Both the position numbers and the translations under genes were made by a program. This document shows, piece by piece, positions 54,370-63,261 of a stretch of DNA of 64,000 nt. The DNA is from Oscillatoria sp. CS-180 (GTDB taxonomy: Bacteria; Cyanobacteriota; Cyanobacteriia; Phormidesmidales; Phormidesmidaceae). The stretch lies in NCBI RefSeq assembly GCF_028330965.1, contig NZ_JAQMUB010000101.1, forward strand, positions 1-64,000. Direction: 5' to 3'. Each line of letters opens with the position of its first letter. Position 1 is the first letter of the stretch. The notes beneath the pieces are model-generated. The model was not told where the DNA came from, did no database searches, and saw nothing but the letters and a program-made list of their open reading frames with translations.

Positions 54370-56331
54370 TTAAATTTTCAGGATGCCTTCAGGATTGACC
54401 GATAAAATTGGGCGTCGTTGTGCGCCCTCCTTCTGCAACACAGCATTAGCTGCCAGCAAGCCGCTACTGACCGCTCGCTCCATCAGTCCGCAAGGAAATG
54501 GCATTTTGACCCAGTCTCCTGCGAATAACAGGTTTGTAGCCTTAGTGGTGGTCTCAGGACGAGCTGCAAAGCTGCCGGGTGGGAAACCAGCAAAGTTCTT
54601 CTGATTCACTAACTGCTTATGCAACAGGGTAGCCTCTTGCAAAGAGGGCACAATTTCAAACAGTTCCGACTGAAACGTTTCTAATAATGCCTGCTGGGTC
54701 GGAAATTCTTTCTCTTTATAGCAATAAGCATGAAGCTCGACGACGCTGCCTCCAGTGCGTTCGGCCCACTCAATGTAGTCCTCTTGAATACGGTGATAGA
54801 GCGTGATGCTGTCCGTGAGTCGATAGCCTGACAGCGATGTAAACCAGCTATGTTCCCAATCAAAGTCGCGGTCAAACCAGAACCGTCCTACGGCAAACGG
54901 ATCGGCAACTTGAAGCTGATCAACCTGAGCCACAACAACCGGTTCAACCTGCCCCTTGGAGAGGGCTATGAGGTGCTTGATACCAGGAATATCAGCCGCG
55001 AGGACGTAATAATCGGCTTCTAGAGTTTCTGCGATCGCCGCTGCCCCTGAAGTAGTCATCGCCACGAGCTGAACCTGATCGTCAGCCCGCGCCAGGACTT
55101 TATAGCGTGTCAGATTATCTTGAGCTGGTCCAGCCAGAACCTCACCGCCTTCGCCATAAAGTGCACCGTGGCAGGGACATGCATAGCCATCACCGGATGC
55201 ACTAACCTGCACTGTCTTTTGCACTGTGCAGCCCTGATGAGTACAGGTCAACGACAGGGCTTCTTGGGTACCTGGTTTGTGGCTGAAGACGCGATCGCCC
55301 GCTCCAAAATACTCCATATCGTCATTGCTGAGGAGAGGATTTCGCCCTACCCAAAAAGGTGCTGAATCCGTTGAAACGGCTCCCTTCTGATAAGTAACGC
55401 TACTAATTTGTCCATCCTGCCAATCGAGACCACTCACTGTTGCTTGGGTGATTACCTGTCCGCCCTGATTTTGAATAGCGGCAACAATGGGATCAACTAG
55501 GCTGCGTCCCATATCCTGACATGTGCCGTTGAACGCTAGTCCCTCTGGATTACCGAAAAAGTAGAAGTGGAAAAACTGCATCAGTTCCCCAGCACTCATG
55601 AGATCTGGCGCATTGAGGCTGGACTTCGCGAAGGGAAGAAAATATAGATCGTAGAGTCCTTGAGGAAAATCTTCTTTAACCCATTCAGCGACCGAAAGCT
55701 GATCTAGGCGATTAAAACTTTGAGGTGCTCGAAACCCAGTAATTTCTCGAAACACTTCTAAGTGCTTAAGCTTAGCTAAATTAATGCCCCACTTCAAACG
55801 ATTGGGAGAATTAATTGCCAGGTCAACGACATTCCAAGGAAAAGCAGAGTGACTGGGGCGAAATACCTCTGGCTTGTAGTCATTTTTGTAGACAACAGAA
55901 TAGTAGTCTAGTGACTTAAAATTCTCGCGGATGTTGAGCTCTTCAACCAAACCGAAAAGATTGTAGTACTGCGGGAAGAATCCATGAAAGCCATGTTCCA
56001 TCATGAACCGGTCTTCCCCAACCTGAATCGGCCAGCTAGCAATCTTGCCGCCGAGCTGAGGCGATCGCTCCAGCAACGTAACCTGCACTCCTCGCTGGCT
56101 CAGCTCATAAGCAGCGGCTAAACCGGCTAAACCACCTCCCACAACGACCGCTTTGAGGTCACGCTGAGGCTGTCGGGGCAACGTTAGCGTGTCTTGAGAA
56201 TGAATAGTGGGCTGCGGCTTACTCAGGCGGGAATATCCTACCCCAGCAGCAAGAGTACCAAATCCAAACAGTTTGAGAACGCTACGACGAGAAAGAGCTT
56301 GCAGAGATGAAAGTTCCGGGAGTTGGGACAT
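54370..56331 (-). CDS. cruE: Carotenoid desaturase/methyltransferase with Rieske insert (CruE/CrtU-like)
   Basis: From the ATG at 56331 this encodes 653 residues. The first 30 resemble a twin-arginine-type start (SRRSVLKLFGFGTLAAG). An FAD-binding GGGLAGLAAAYELSQRG follows near 70, then LLERSPQLGGKIASW and the amine-oxidase fold. A Rieske module is inserted at about 345-425: CTHQGC and then CPCHGA. The C-terminal FAD end is LLFAGDWVKMPFPCGLMERA near 615. This combination is that of CrtU/CruE, which converts the beta rings of beta-carotene to aromatic rings by desaturation and methyl shift. Length is as expected. cruH follows 76 bp later, so one transcript is likely. Confidence 0.8.
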   Translation of the reverse strand: MSQLPELSSLQALSRRSVLKLFGFGTLAAGVGYSRLSKPQPTIHSQDTLTLPRQPQRDLKAVVVGGGLAGLAAAYELSQRGVQVTLLERSPQLGGKIASWPIQVGEDRFMMEHGFHGFFPQYYNLFGLVEELNIRENFKSLDYYSVVYKNDYKPEVFRPSHSAFPWNVVDLAINSPNRLKWGINLAKLKHLEVFREITGFRAPQSFNRLDQLSVAEWVKEDFPQGLYDLYFLPFAKSSLNAPDLMSAGELMQFFHFYFFGNPEGLAFNGTCQDMGRSLVDPIVAAIQNQGGQVITQATVSGLDWQDGQISSVTYQKGAVSTDSAPFWVGRNPLLSNDDMEYFGAGDRVFSHKPGTQEALSLTCTHQGCTVQKTVQVSASGDGYACPCHGALYGEGGEVLAGPAQDNLTRYKVLARADDQVQLVAMTTSGAAAIAETLEADYYVLAADIPGIKHLIALSKGQVEPVVVAQVDQLQVADPFAVGRFWFDRDFDWEHSWFTSLSGYRLTDSITLYHRIQEDYIEWAERTGGSVVELHAYCYKEKEFPTQQALLETFQSELFEIVPSLQEATLLHKQLVNQKNFAGFPPGSFAARPETTTKATNLLFAGDWVKMPFPCGLMERAVSSGLLAANAVLQKEGAQRRPILSVNPEGILKI

Positions 56332-56424
56332 GTATCCGCAGTTCAAAAGGACATTACGTGTATTGAACTGAGAGGCAACACCTCTCGCAGCTCAGGCCAC
56401 CGCCATCCAGACATTTCAGCAACG

Positions 56425-56454
56425 CCAAAAAAACAGGCTAGCTTGATGCCTGTT
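56425..56454 (-). terminator. Minus-strand terminator with no known gene in front
   Basis: AACAGGC and GCCTGTT form a 7-bp stem around a 9-base loop (56432-56454), followed on the minus strand by a T-run (CCTGTTTTTTTGG). No minus-strand protein gene precedes it within 260 bp, which suggests a short untranslated transcript. Confidence 0.65.
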
Positions 56455-56718
56455 GGATTCTTTAAATACACGATGTAAATCGTAACAACACTTTTGCCGA
56501 TTTTAATAGTAGATGACGGGATATAGCGCTTTATAGTTCATAATCCTTCCTTATAGACAGCAATCTCGATTTCTCAAACGCTCTCATATTGAAGGATGGA
56601 AAATGTTTCCGTTCAAAGTTTATTCTTTCCTTAAAGCTTATGAGTTCTCTAAAGTTGGAGTTGCCGGGCTGTGATGTAGAGGATAGTAGGATAAATACTC
56701 CTAAGCTCTTTATTCACT
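56455..56718 (-). ncRNA. Possible small RNA or short leader transcript
   Basis: The minus strand between the yjbQ-era promoter region and the terminator at 56425-56454 holds no protein gene. It does contain AAGGAAGGATT just before a 12-codon frame (MNYKALYPVIYY, about 56510-56548). A small RNA of about 100-250 bases ending at this terminator, or a mini-protein, would explain the terminator. No known RNA family recognised. The plus strand side would carry the yjbQ promoter. Confidence 0.25.
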
Positions 56719-57153
56719 ATGCCTGCGACTACCATCACACACCATTTTCAAAAAGTGCTGGATATTGCTACCCGAGGTAAGTCGCTACAGCGGTTTACGT
56801 CTCAGGTTCAGAACGTTGTGAGTGAATCGGGAATCACCACAGGACTTTGCACCGTTTTCATTCGTCATACCTCTGCCAGTCTCATCATTCAGGAGAATGC
56901 TGATCCGGATGTCTTGGTGGATTTGGAAACTTTTTTATCAAAACTGGTACCGGATGGTATGCACTACGTCCATAACATGGAAGGCCCAGACGATATGCCC
57001 GCTCATATCCGCTCTGTGCTGACGAGCACCTCCGAAACCATTCCCGTTGTGAATGGACGGTTAGCGCTGGGTACTTGGCAAGGTATTTACCTATGGGAGC
57101 ACCGATCGCGGGGTCACAATCGCGAAGTGGTTGTTCACGTGATTGGTGGCTAG
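56719..57153 (+). CDS. YjbQ/UPF0047 family protein (secondary thiamine-phosphate synthase)
   Basis: This 144-residue protein has the YjbQ signature: GLCTVFIRHTSASLIIQENA (about 44-63), with the HTSASL phosphate/metal region. GPDDMPAHIRSVL and LGTWQGIYLWEHRSRGHNRE follow. A weak thiamine phosphate synthase activity has been reported for family members; the physiological role is unknown. It is cytosolic, a trimer in known structures. era starts 4 bp after its stop codon, so the two genes are co-translated. Confidence 0.92.
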   Translation: MPATTITHHFQKVLDIATRGKSLQRFTSQVQNVVSESGITTGLCTVFIRHTSASLIIQENADPDVLVDLETFLSKLVPDGMHYVHNMEGPDDMPAHIRSVLTSTSETIPVVNGRLALGTWQGIYLWEHRSRGHNREVVVHVIGG

Positions 57154-57157
57154 AGAC

Positions 57158-58096
57158 ATGATCGATACCTTAGGGCCATCTACCATCCCTACCCCGCCCG
57201 CCAATTTTCGGTCTGGGTTTGTCGGCATTGTCGGGCGACCTAATGTCGGTAAATCGACCTTGATGAACTATCTGATTGGGCAAAAGATAGCCATCACCTC
57301 ACCGGTGGCGCAAACGACTCGCAATCGGCTACGTGGCATTCTGACGACTGAGACAGCTCAAATCATCTTTGTGGATACCCCAGGCATTCATAAACCCCAC
57401 CACGAACTTGGCAAAGTCTTGGTTCACAACGCTCGCATGGCGATCGCCTCTGTTGATCTCGTGCTCTTTGTGGTGGATGGTTCCGTGCCTGCTGGTCGTG
57501 GGGATCAGTTCATTGCCGATTTACTAGCTCAGCAGCAAACCCCGGTCTATCTCGGTATGAACAAAATTGATCTGCGATCGCCCGACACAGCTGACGAAGT
57601 TGCCAACAGCTATCGAGCGATGGCGGAACAACAGAATTGGCCCCTGCTTGAATTCTCCGCTATCACGGGAGATCAAGTGACTAGCCTGCAAGACCACCTG
57701 ATCCAAGGGCTTGAACCGGGTCCCTATTACTACCCTCCTGATTTGATTACCGATCAGCCTGAACGGTTCATCATGGGCGAACTGATCCGAGAACAAATTC
57801 TCTATCACACCCGTGAGGAAGTTCCCCATTCGGTTGCGATCGCCATTGATCGGGTTGAGGAAGATGACGCCATTACCCGCATTCTGGCTACAGTCCATGT
57901 TGAGCGAGACTCTCAGAAAGGCATCCTCATCGGTAAAAAAGGCAGCATGATGAAAACCATCGGCACTGCTGCTCGTGAGCAAATGCAGAAACTCATCACC
58001 GGCAAGGTGTACCTAGAGCTGTTCGTCAGGGTGCAACCCAAATGGCGGCAGTCGCGCACACGATTAGCAGAGTTGGGCTATCAGCGAGAAGACTGA
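57158..58096 (+). CDS. era: GTPase Era
   Basis: Era binds 16S rRNA 3' ends and aids 30S subunit maturation. From the ATG at 57158 this encodes 312 residues; a TTG five codons upstream would overlap yjbQ and is unneeded. GTPase motifs are GRPNVGKSTLMN (G1, near 32), VDTPGIHKPHHELG (G3), NKIDL (G4) and FSAITGDQ (G5). The C-terminal KH domain, ILIGKKGSMMKTIG near 260, binds RNA. Length and order are normal. The partner rnc lies 4.3 kb downstream on the same strand, not adjacent. Confidence 0.97.
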   Translation: MIDTLGPSTIPTPPANFRSGFVGIVGRPNVGKSTLMNYLIGQKIAITSPVAQTTRNRLRGILTTETAQIIFVDTPGIHKPHHELGKVLVHNARMAIASVDLVLFVVDGSVPAGRGDQFIADLLAQQQTPVYLGMNKIDLRSPDTADEVANSYRAMAEQQNWPLLEFSAITGDQVTSLQDHLIQGLEPGPYYYPPDLITDQPERFIMGELIREQILYHTREEVPHSVAIAIDRVEEDDAITRILATVHVERDSQKGILIGKKGSMMKTIGTAAREQMQKLITGKVYLELFVRVQPKWRQSRTRLAELGYQRED

Positions 58097-58300
58097 GAAA
58101 GGTTGGGAGGGACAGGGTGCGTTAAGCTCCAGATGCTGTTGGGGACACAAGTCTAGATGGCTAAAGTTATATATCGGCATGCTTTGAATCAAGCGCACCC
58201 CATTCCCTACGCTATCCCCCATTTCCCTAAGACACTGAGAGGGACTTCACCAAGCTTCACAGGGCTTATATTGAAAGGCGTACTATAAACGCGATCGCCC

Positions 58301-58783
58301 ATGTTCATGCCAACTCCTGATGATCTGGATCGGATCTTTCAAGTTTCAAATTTGTTTGTACTGCCCTTTTGGGCGCTGATGATAGTGCTTCCAAACTGGT
58401 CGCTGACTCAGCGCGTTATGCAGTCTTACATTCCATTTGCGGCGCTAGCAAGTTTGTACGTGTATCTATTTGCCACGCTAGATGGCAGCATTCTCGAAGC
58501 TTTTTCTGATCCTCAGCTGGAGCTGAGCAGCTTGGCCGGAATGTTTGCTAATTCCCAAGTGATGGCAACCGGATGGACCCACTTTCTGGTGATGGATTTA
58601 TTTGTAGGGCGGTGGATTTATCAGCAGGGACAAGAGAAAGGCATTTTTACTCGACATTCATTAGCTTTCTGTCTCTTTGCAGGACCTTTGGGTCTTTTGA
58701 GCCACTTTTTGACAGACGCGATCGCTCAACGCTTCTTCCAATCGACCAGTGACAGCACATCCTCAGAACCCTCCGCTGTATAA
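58301..58783 (+). CDS. ABA4-like family protein (DUF4281)
   Basis: This 160-residue membrane protein has about four helices and the ABA4/DUF4281 features: SNLFVLPFWALMIVLPNW near the start, FANSQVMATGWTHFLVMDLF (about 82-101), VGRWIYQQGQEKG and LFAGPLGLLSHFL. In plants ABA4 is needed to make neoxanthin. Cyanobacteria have homologues of unproved function, possibly in carotenoid or membrane biology. It stands alone on the plus strand, 4 kb from cruE on the other strand. Start ATG 58301; GCGATCGCCC precedes it and no ribosome site is visible. Confidence 0.85.
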   Translation: MFMPTPDDLDRIFQVSNLFVLPFWALMIVLPNWSLTQRVMQSYIPFAALASLYVYLFATLDGSILEAFSDPQLELSSLAGMFANSQVMATGWTHFLVMDLFVGRWIYQQGQEKGIFTRHSLAFCLFAGPLGLLSHFLTDAIAQRFFQSTSDSTSSEPSAV

Positions 58784-58858
58784 AGTCTGATTGACAGGTA
58801 CCCCCAATCCAAGGCTTAATAGACGACATTTAGGTTCTCTGAGTCCTGGGGTTACTCT

Positions 58859-60547
58859 ATGATGTCCTCTGGTTTGTCTCGTTTGTTGCAGATTCGTCAC
58901 GCCTTGGCTCGACGACAGTGGCGCTCGCTGTTCCGATTTGGCACGCTGTTGGGTCTATGCTTTGCTTTCATCGTGGCTTGCACGAGTAGTCCGACTTCTG
59001 AGACAGAAGGGACAGCAGAGACAGCGAGTGAGGCCGGGAGCGATCGCATCTCTATGGGCACAACGTTAACGGCGCGAACTCTGGATCCTGCTGATGCCTA
59101 TGAGATATTTCCCGGTATCCTCTTACATAATTTGGGCGACCAGCTCTACGCCTATGAACCCGGCACGACGGAGTTGATTCCTCAGTTGGCGGCTGAAATG
59201 CCCACCGTCAGCGAAGATAATTTGACGTATACGATTCCCCTACGTGAGGATGTCGTTTTCCATGATGGCACCCCGTTCAATGCAGAAGTGATGGCCTTTT
59301 CCCTAGAGCGCTTCATGCAAAACGGTGGACGTCCTGCCTTCCTGCTGGCAGATCGTATTGCCTCTGTCGAAGCGACAGGCGAATATGAACTGACTGTCAC
59401 ACTCAATTCTCCTTTTGCGGCTTTTACTGCGCTGATGACGTTTTGGGGAGTCACCCCGGTCCCACCAGACGTTTACGAAATTGCTGAGGGCAGCTTTATT
59501 CCGGATAACTTTATTGGTACTGGGCCTTACAAGCTGGCTGAGTTCAACAGCGACTCCATCAAATTAGACGTCAATGAGGACTATTGGGGTGAAAAGCCTG
59601 CCAATGGTGGTATTGATATCCAGATCTTCACGAGTCCGGCCAACCTCTACAACACCTTCACGACCAATGGTGTGGATGTCGCTTATCAAACGCTGGATCC
59701 TGATCAGATCGCAGCTTTGGAGCGAGAAGCTGATACTGGTAACTGGCAGGTTATTGAAGCGGGGACAACCGTGGTCAACTATATGAGCCTGAACCAGAAG
59801 ATTGAGCCGTTGAATGATGTGCGGGTGCGACAGGCGATCGCCGCGATGATTGATCGTGAACTGGTCAACGAGCGTGTTTTTCAAGGGCAAGCAGAACCCC
59901 TTTACAGCCTGATTCCCACCAGCTTTGATGTCTACGAACCAGTGCTTCAGCAAGCTTATGGCGATGGGAATTTTGAACAAGCCGAGAGCCTGCTGAGAGA
60001 AGCCGGATTTTCGGAAGACAACCCCTTTAACTTTGAAATCTGGTACCCCTCCGCATCAACGACTCGCAGTATTGTTGCCAACACCCTTAAAGAATCTTTC
60101 GAATCCGGATTACCAGGACTGGTCACCGTCACGGTACAAACGGCTGAGAGTGCAACTCTTTGGGGCAACGTGGATAAGGGCGTTTATCCCTCCGTGCTAG
60201 CGAACTGGTATCCCGACTACTACGATGTTGATACGTTTGTACAGCCCTTCTTGAGCTGCGAAGTAGGTTCAGAAGCAACACTGTGTGAACAAGGGGCAAG
60301 TCAAGGAAACGGCTCTTTTTACTACAGCGATCGAGCAAATGAACTTGTTGCGGCGCAGCAGTCGGAGCAGGATCCCGAAGCTCGTAAACAGATATTCAAG
60401 GATTTGCAAACCCTGCTAAAAGAGGATGTACCTTACATTCCTCTCTGGCAGAATAAAGATTACGTGTTTGCCCACGAGGGTATTTCGGGAGTTGCTGTTC
60501 AACCAACCCAACAATTTTTGATGTGGCAGATCAGCAAAGAAGGCTAG
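58859..60547 (+). CDS. Family 5 solute-binding lipoprotein (peptide/nickel ABC importer)
   Basis: This 562-residue protein has a signal peptide with lipobox FIVAC, the lipid-modified Cys at position 41. The mature part is a family 5 extracellular solute-binding protein: LAAEMPTVSEDNLTYTIPLR, DVVFHDGTPFNAEVMAFSLE (signature, about 135) and FIGTGPYKLAEFN. It would bind peptides or similar solutes for an ABC importer. The double ATPase at 13500-15122 is of the matching class, but 44 kb away and with no permease in the window. Start ATG 58859. It is followed by a TetR gene. Confidence 0.93.
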   Translation: MMSSGLSRLLQIRHALARRQWRSLFRFGTLLGLCFAFIVACTSSPTSETEGTAETASEAGSDRISMGTTLTARTLDPADAYEIFPGILLHNLGDQLYAYEPGTTELIPQLAAEMPTVSEDNLTYTIPLREDVVFHDGTPFNAEVMAFSLERFMQNGGRPAFLLADRIASVEATGEYELTVTLNSPFAAFTALMTFWGVTPVPPDVYEIAEGSFIPDNFIGTGPYKLAEFNSDSIKLDVNEDYWGEKPANGGIDIQIFTSPANLYNTFTTNGVDVAYQTLDPDQIAALEREADTGNWQVIEAGTTVVNYMSLNQKIEPLNDVRVRQAIAAMIDRELVNERVFQGQAEPLYSLIPTSFDVYEPVLQQAYGDGNFEQAESLLREAGFSEDNPFNFEIWYPSASTTRSIVANTLKESFESGLPGLVTVTVQTAESATLWGNVDKGVYPSVLANWYPDYYDVDTFVQPFLSCEVGSEATLCEQGASQGNGSFYYSDRANELVAAQQSEQDPEARKQIFKDLQTLLKEDVPYIPLWQNKDYVFAHEGISGVAVQPTQQFLMWQISKEG

Positions 60548-60678
60548 CGTGGTTTCTAGGATGGTTGTCCTAAAGCGTTGGCTTTCAGGTGATGATGTAA
60601 ATTCTGTAGAAACAGGTCACTCAGGCAACCCAGACAATACAATCAAGGCAGACATCTAGACTGTCTACATACTTTTCT

Positions 60679-61305
60679 ATGACCGCTGCTTTGAACAAGA
60701 ACGATAAAGCTACTCAAATCCTTGACGGTGCGTTACAAGAATTTTTGGCGCGAGGCTATGCCGGCACCAGCATGGATCGGGTTGCGGCTACGGCAGGTGT
60801 ATCAAAGCCTACGGTCTATAACCACTTTCAAGACAAGGAAGGGCTTTTTCGGGCACTAGTTCAAAAAATTGCCCGAGAGCGCTTTCAGTTGAAGTTTACG
60901 CCCGAGTCTTTCGGTACGTCTGCAGAGGAGTCTTTGCCTCGTTTGTTGGCTTTAATGGTAGACACGATCGCTGATGATGATGACTATCAAGACTTTGTGC
61001 GGCTTGTGATTGGTGAGTCGGGTCGATTTCCAGAGTTGGCGAGAACGTTTATTACTTACCTCAGCAAGCCGGGTCTAGAACTCATGCAGTGCTATTTGAA
61101 AGAGCATCCTGAGTTTGGTTTTGCGGATTCTCAAGCGATCGCTCAAATTATTCTGGGATCTGCTGTCTATATGTGTTTGACGCAGCATATTCTTCACGGT
61201 CGCGACATCATGCCACTCAGCAAAGAGCGCTATATCGAGACGATTGTGACTTTGATGCTGAAGTCCATTCATCCCCCCCGTGATCAGAAAGACGAGTGTC
61301 GCTAA
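60679..61305 (+). CDS. TetR/AcrR family transcriptional regulator
   Basis: This 208-residue protein has an N-terminal TetR helix-turn-helix: ILDGALQEFLARGYAGTSMD, RVAATAGVSKPTVYNHFQDK and EGLFRALVQKI at residues 12-60. The C-terminal ligand-binding domain is about 70-200, resembling AcrR-type regulators (GESGRFPELARTFITYL). It would repress an efflux or metabolic gene after ligand release. Nearest genes are the lipoprotein (131 bp upstream) and Uma2 (114 bp downstream), both on the same strand; the target is unknown. Start ATG 60679. Confidence 0.92.
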   Translation: MTAALNKNDKATQILDGALQEFLARGYAGTSMDRVAATAGVSKPTVYNHFQDKEGLFRALVQKIARERFQLKFTPESFGTSAEESLPRLLALMVDTIADDDDYQDFVRLVIGESGRFPELARTFITYLSKPGLELMQCYLKEHPEFGFADSQAIAQIILGSAVYMCLTQHILHGRDIMPLSKERYIETIVTLMLKSIHPPRDQKDECR

Positions 61306-61419
61306 GAATAGGCTGCGAGGGTGAAGTGTGGTTCTGAGCGTTTCGCAAAGTTGGAGGTCAGGATTCGCGATCGCCTCTCTTACAATTAAAGTAACCCTCT
61401 TGTCAGGCCATACTGTTCT

Positions 61420-62316
61420 ATGAGCCGTTTTTCCAAGCCTCTCGTTTCGTCCAACGCTGCTGCTTCTGTATCGTCGCACCGAAATACGCTGCCGACGATG
61501 TATGATTTGCCCAGCGAATTTCCTGGGGAACCTGGCTTGCCTGATGAGTTTCACGACCTACAGCCGCAGTTACTCAGTCGCACGTTGTCCTTGGCGAACT
61601 ACTCTCGGGACAACTGGTTCACAGGCACGGACTTGAACGTCTATTACGACGAAGCGCATACGCTTTGGCACAAGCGACCTGATTGGTTTTTGGCGGTTGA
61701 CGTTCCGCGTCTTTACGACGGGAACTTAAGACTGAGCTATGTGGTGTGGCAAGAGCAGCAGACCCCGAGGGTGGTGGTGGAGTTTCTCTCCCCCCGAACA
61801 GAACAGGACGATCTAGGACGGTTTTATGAAGAGCGTGACCAGGTGAAACCGCCGAGCAGTTTTCCGATAGGCCCTGAGGTCCCTGAGGTGCAAGACCAAC
61901 CACCGAGCACAGTAGACGTTTACGAGCAGTATCTGCGCGTGCCGCACTACATTGTCTACAGCCGCTATACTCAGCGACTCCGGTACTTCAAGCTGACTGA
62001 GGGTGCTTATCAAGAGCAGGCGTTGGCAGCGACCAATCCTCGCATCTGGTTAGAAGATTTGTCGATTGGTCTAGGTGTCTGGCAGGGAGAGTTTGCAGGG
62101 GTGCCCGGAGAGTGGCTGCGGTGGTGTGATGCTGTAGGGGACTGGTTGCTGACGGACACCGAAGCTGAGCGCATCGCCAAAGAACAGGCCCAACAGCAGG
62201 CTGAACTGGAAGGACAGCGTGCCAGGGCTGAACAGCAAGCTAAAGAACAGGCTCAACGGCGGGCAGATCAGTTGGCTGCAAGGCTGCGATCGCTCGGCAT
62301 CGATCCGGATGCTTGA
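61420..62316 (+). CDS. Uma2 family protein with C-terminal coiled coil
   Basis: This 298-residue protein contains the DUF820 core: HKRPDWFLAVDVPRLYDG and TPRVVVEFLSPRTEQDDLG near 115, and VDVYEQYLRVPHYIVYSRYT near 170. An E-x-V-x-V-E-F-L strand gives the acidic site of the nuclease-like fold. A Glu/Gln/Ala-rich coiled coil covers the last 60 residues (AERIAKEQAQQQAELEGQRA), a common extension in cyanobacterial members. Function unproven. Start ATG 61420. A second Uma2 lies at 17606-18253. Confidence 0.88.
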   Translation: MSRFSKPLVSSNAAASVSSHRNTLPTMYDLPSEFPGEPGLPDEFHDLQPQLLSRTLSLANYSRDNWFTGTDLNVYYDEAHTLWHKRPDWFLAVDVPRLYDGNLRLSYVVWQEQQTPRVVVEFLSPRTEQDDLGRFYEERDQVKPPSSFPIGPEVPEVQDQPPSTVDVYEQYLRVPHYIVYSRYTQRLRYFKLTEGAYQEQALAATNPRIWLEDLSIGLGVWQGEFAGVPGEWLRWCDAVGDWLLTDTEAERIAKEQAQQQAELEGQRARAEQQAKEQAQRRADQLAARLRSLGIDPDA

Positions 62317-62380
62317 CCCCCATCGGGCTGTCTTGATCGGTCTTTTGCTATTCTCCTACCGTTCGCCATGGGTCTGATCT

Positions 62381-63052
62381 ATGAACACGCCGCCGCCTTT
62401 TCAAAATCCTGAACTCTTTCAGCAGGCCATGACCCATAAGTCCTATGCAAAGGAATACCCTAATGCGGGCAGCGACAATGAACGTCTGGAATTTTTAGGC
62501 GATGCCATACTGACTTTCCTCTGTGGCGAATTCTTGTTTGCCCGATATCCTGAAAAATCAGAAGGTGAATTAACTCCGCTCCGGGCTTCCTTAGTAGATG
62601 CGACACAGCTGGGTAAGTTTGCTCAACAGCTTTGTCTGCAAAAAGATTTGCGATTAGGTAGAGGGGTGGAAGGCAGCGGTGGGCGTCAGAACGCGCGCCT
62701 TCTGAGTAGTGCCTTTGAAGCGATGGTTGGTGCTTACTTTTTAGATCAGCGATCGCGCATAGACCCTGTCAGAAAGGTCGTGTTTCCTTTATTTGAATCC
62801 GTGGTTGAATTGCTCGCTGATCCAACGCATAACATTAACGAAAAAAGTGCCTTACAGGAATGGGCTTTAGCCCAGGTGTTGCCCATTCCAACCTATATCA
62901 TCGTGACTGAAGCAGGCCCTGATCACGCTAAAGAATTCACTGCCGAAGTTTGGATCGATACGACAATGTATGGGCAGGGCAAAGGGCGACGCAAACAGGA
63001 TGCTGAAAAAGCCGCAGCCCGGGATGCTCTACGCCGGCTGGGTTTGCTGTAG
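62381..63052 (+). CDS. rnc: Ribonuclease III
   Basis: RNase III cuts double-stranded RNA, processing rRNA and regulating mRNAs. The 223-residue protein has the catalytic signature NERLEFLGDAILTFL at about 33-47, with the Glu and Asp that bind magnesium, and FEAMVGAYFLDQ near 120. The C-terminal double-stranded-RNA-binding domain is about 148-220 (NEKSALQEWALAQVLPIPTY and GQGKGRRKQDAEKAAARDAL). Normal length. A stem-loop follows directly. Confidence 0.97.
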   Translation: MNTPPPFQNPELFQQAMTHKSYAKEYPNAGSDNERLEFLGDAILTFLCGEFLFARYPEKSEGELTPLRASLVDATQLGKFAQQLCLQKDLRLGRGVEGSGGRQNARLLSSAFEAMVGAYFLDQRSRIDPVRKVVFPLFESVVELLADPTHNINEKSALQEWALAQVLPIPTYIIVTEAGPDHAKEFTAEVWIDTTMYGQGKGRRKQDAEKAAARDALRRLGLL

Positions 63053-63082
63053 GAATGCGGTAATATAGCGATCCTATTTGAG

Positions 63083-63119
63083 TTTTGAATCAGGTTTTCT
63101 TTGGGAATCTGATTCAAAA
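63083..63119. terminator. Stem-loop after rnc
   Basis: TTTTGAATCAG pairs with CTGATTCAAAA (11 bp) around a 15-base loop, starting 31 bp after the rnc stop. A run of A, not T, follows on the plus strand, so it may stabilise the transcript end rather than terminate it. Confidence 0.5.
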
Positions 63120-63261
63120 AGCCTTTTCATTCCCGAAAATTATCTGGCTAAGTGTCCCCAATATAGCCCTATGTAGCTTGGTCAAGTACATCTCAGTGTT
63201 TTCAGGAAGCAGGGAATAGGATTGATGCCAGTGCGTGCCGCTATGAATGGCTAAAGCTGTC

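Noticed and set aside
58119-58300. 43-codon frame starting MAKVIYRHALNQ after era
   Set aside because: Overlaps repeat-like sequence, low complexity toward its end, no ribosome site; not convincing.
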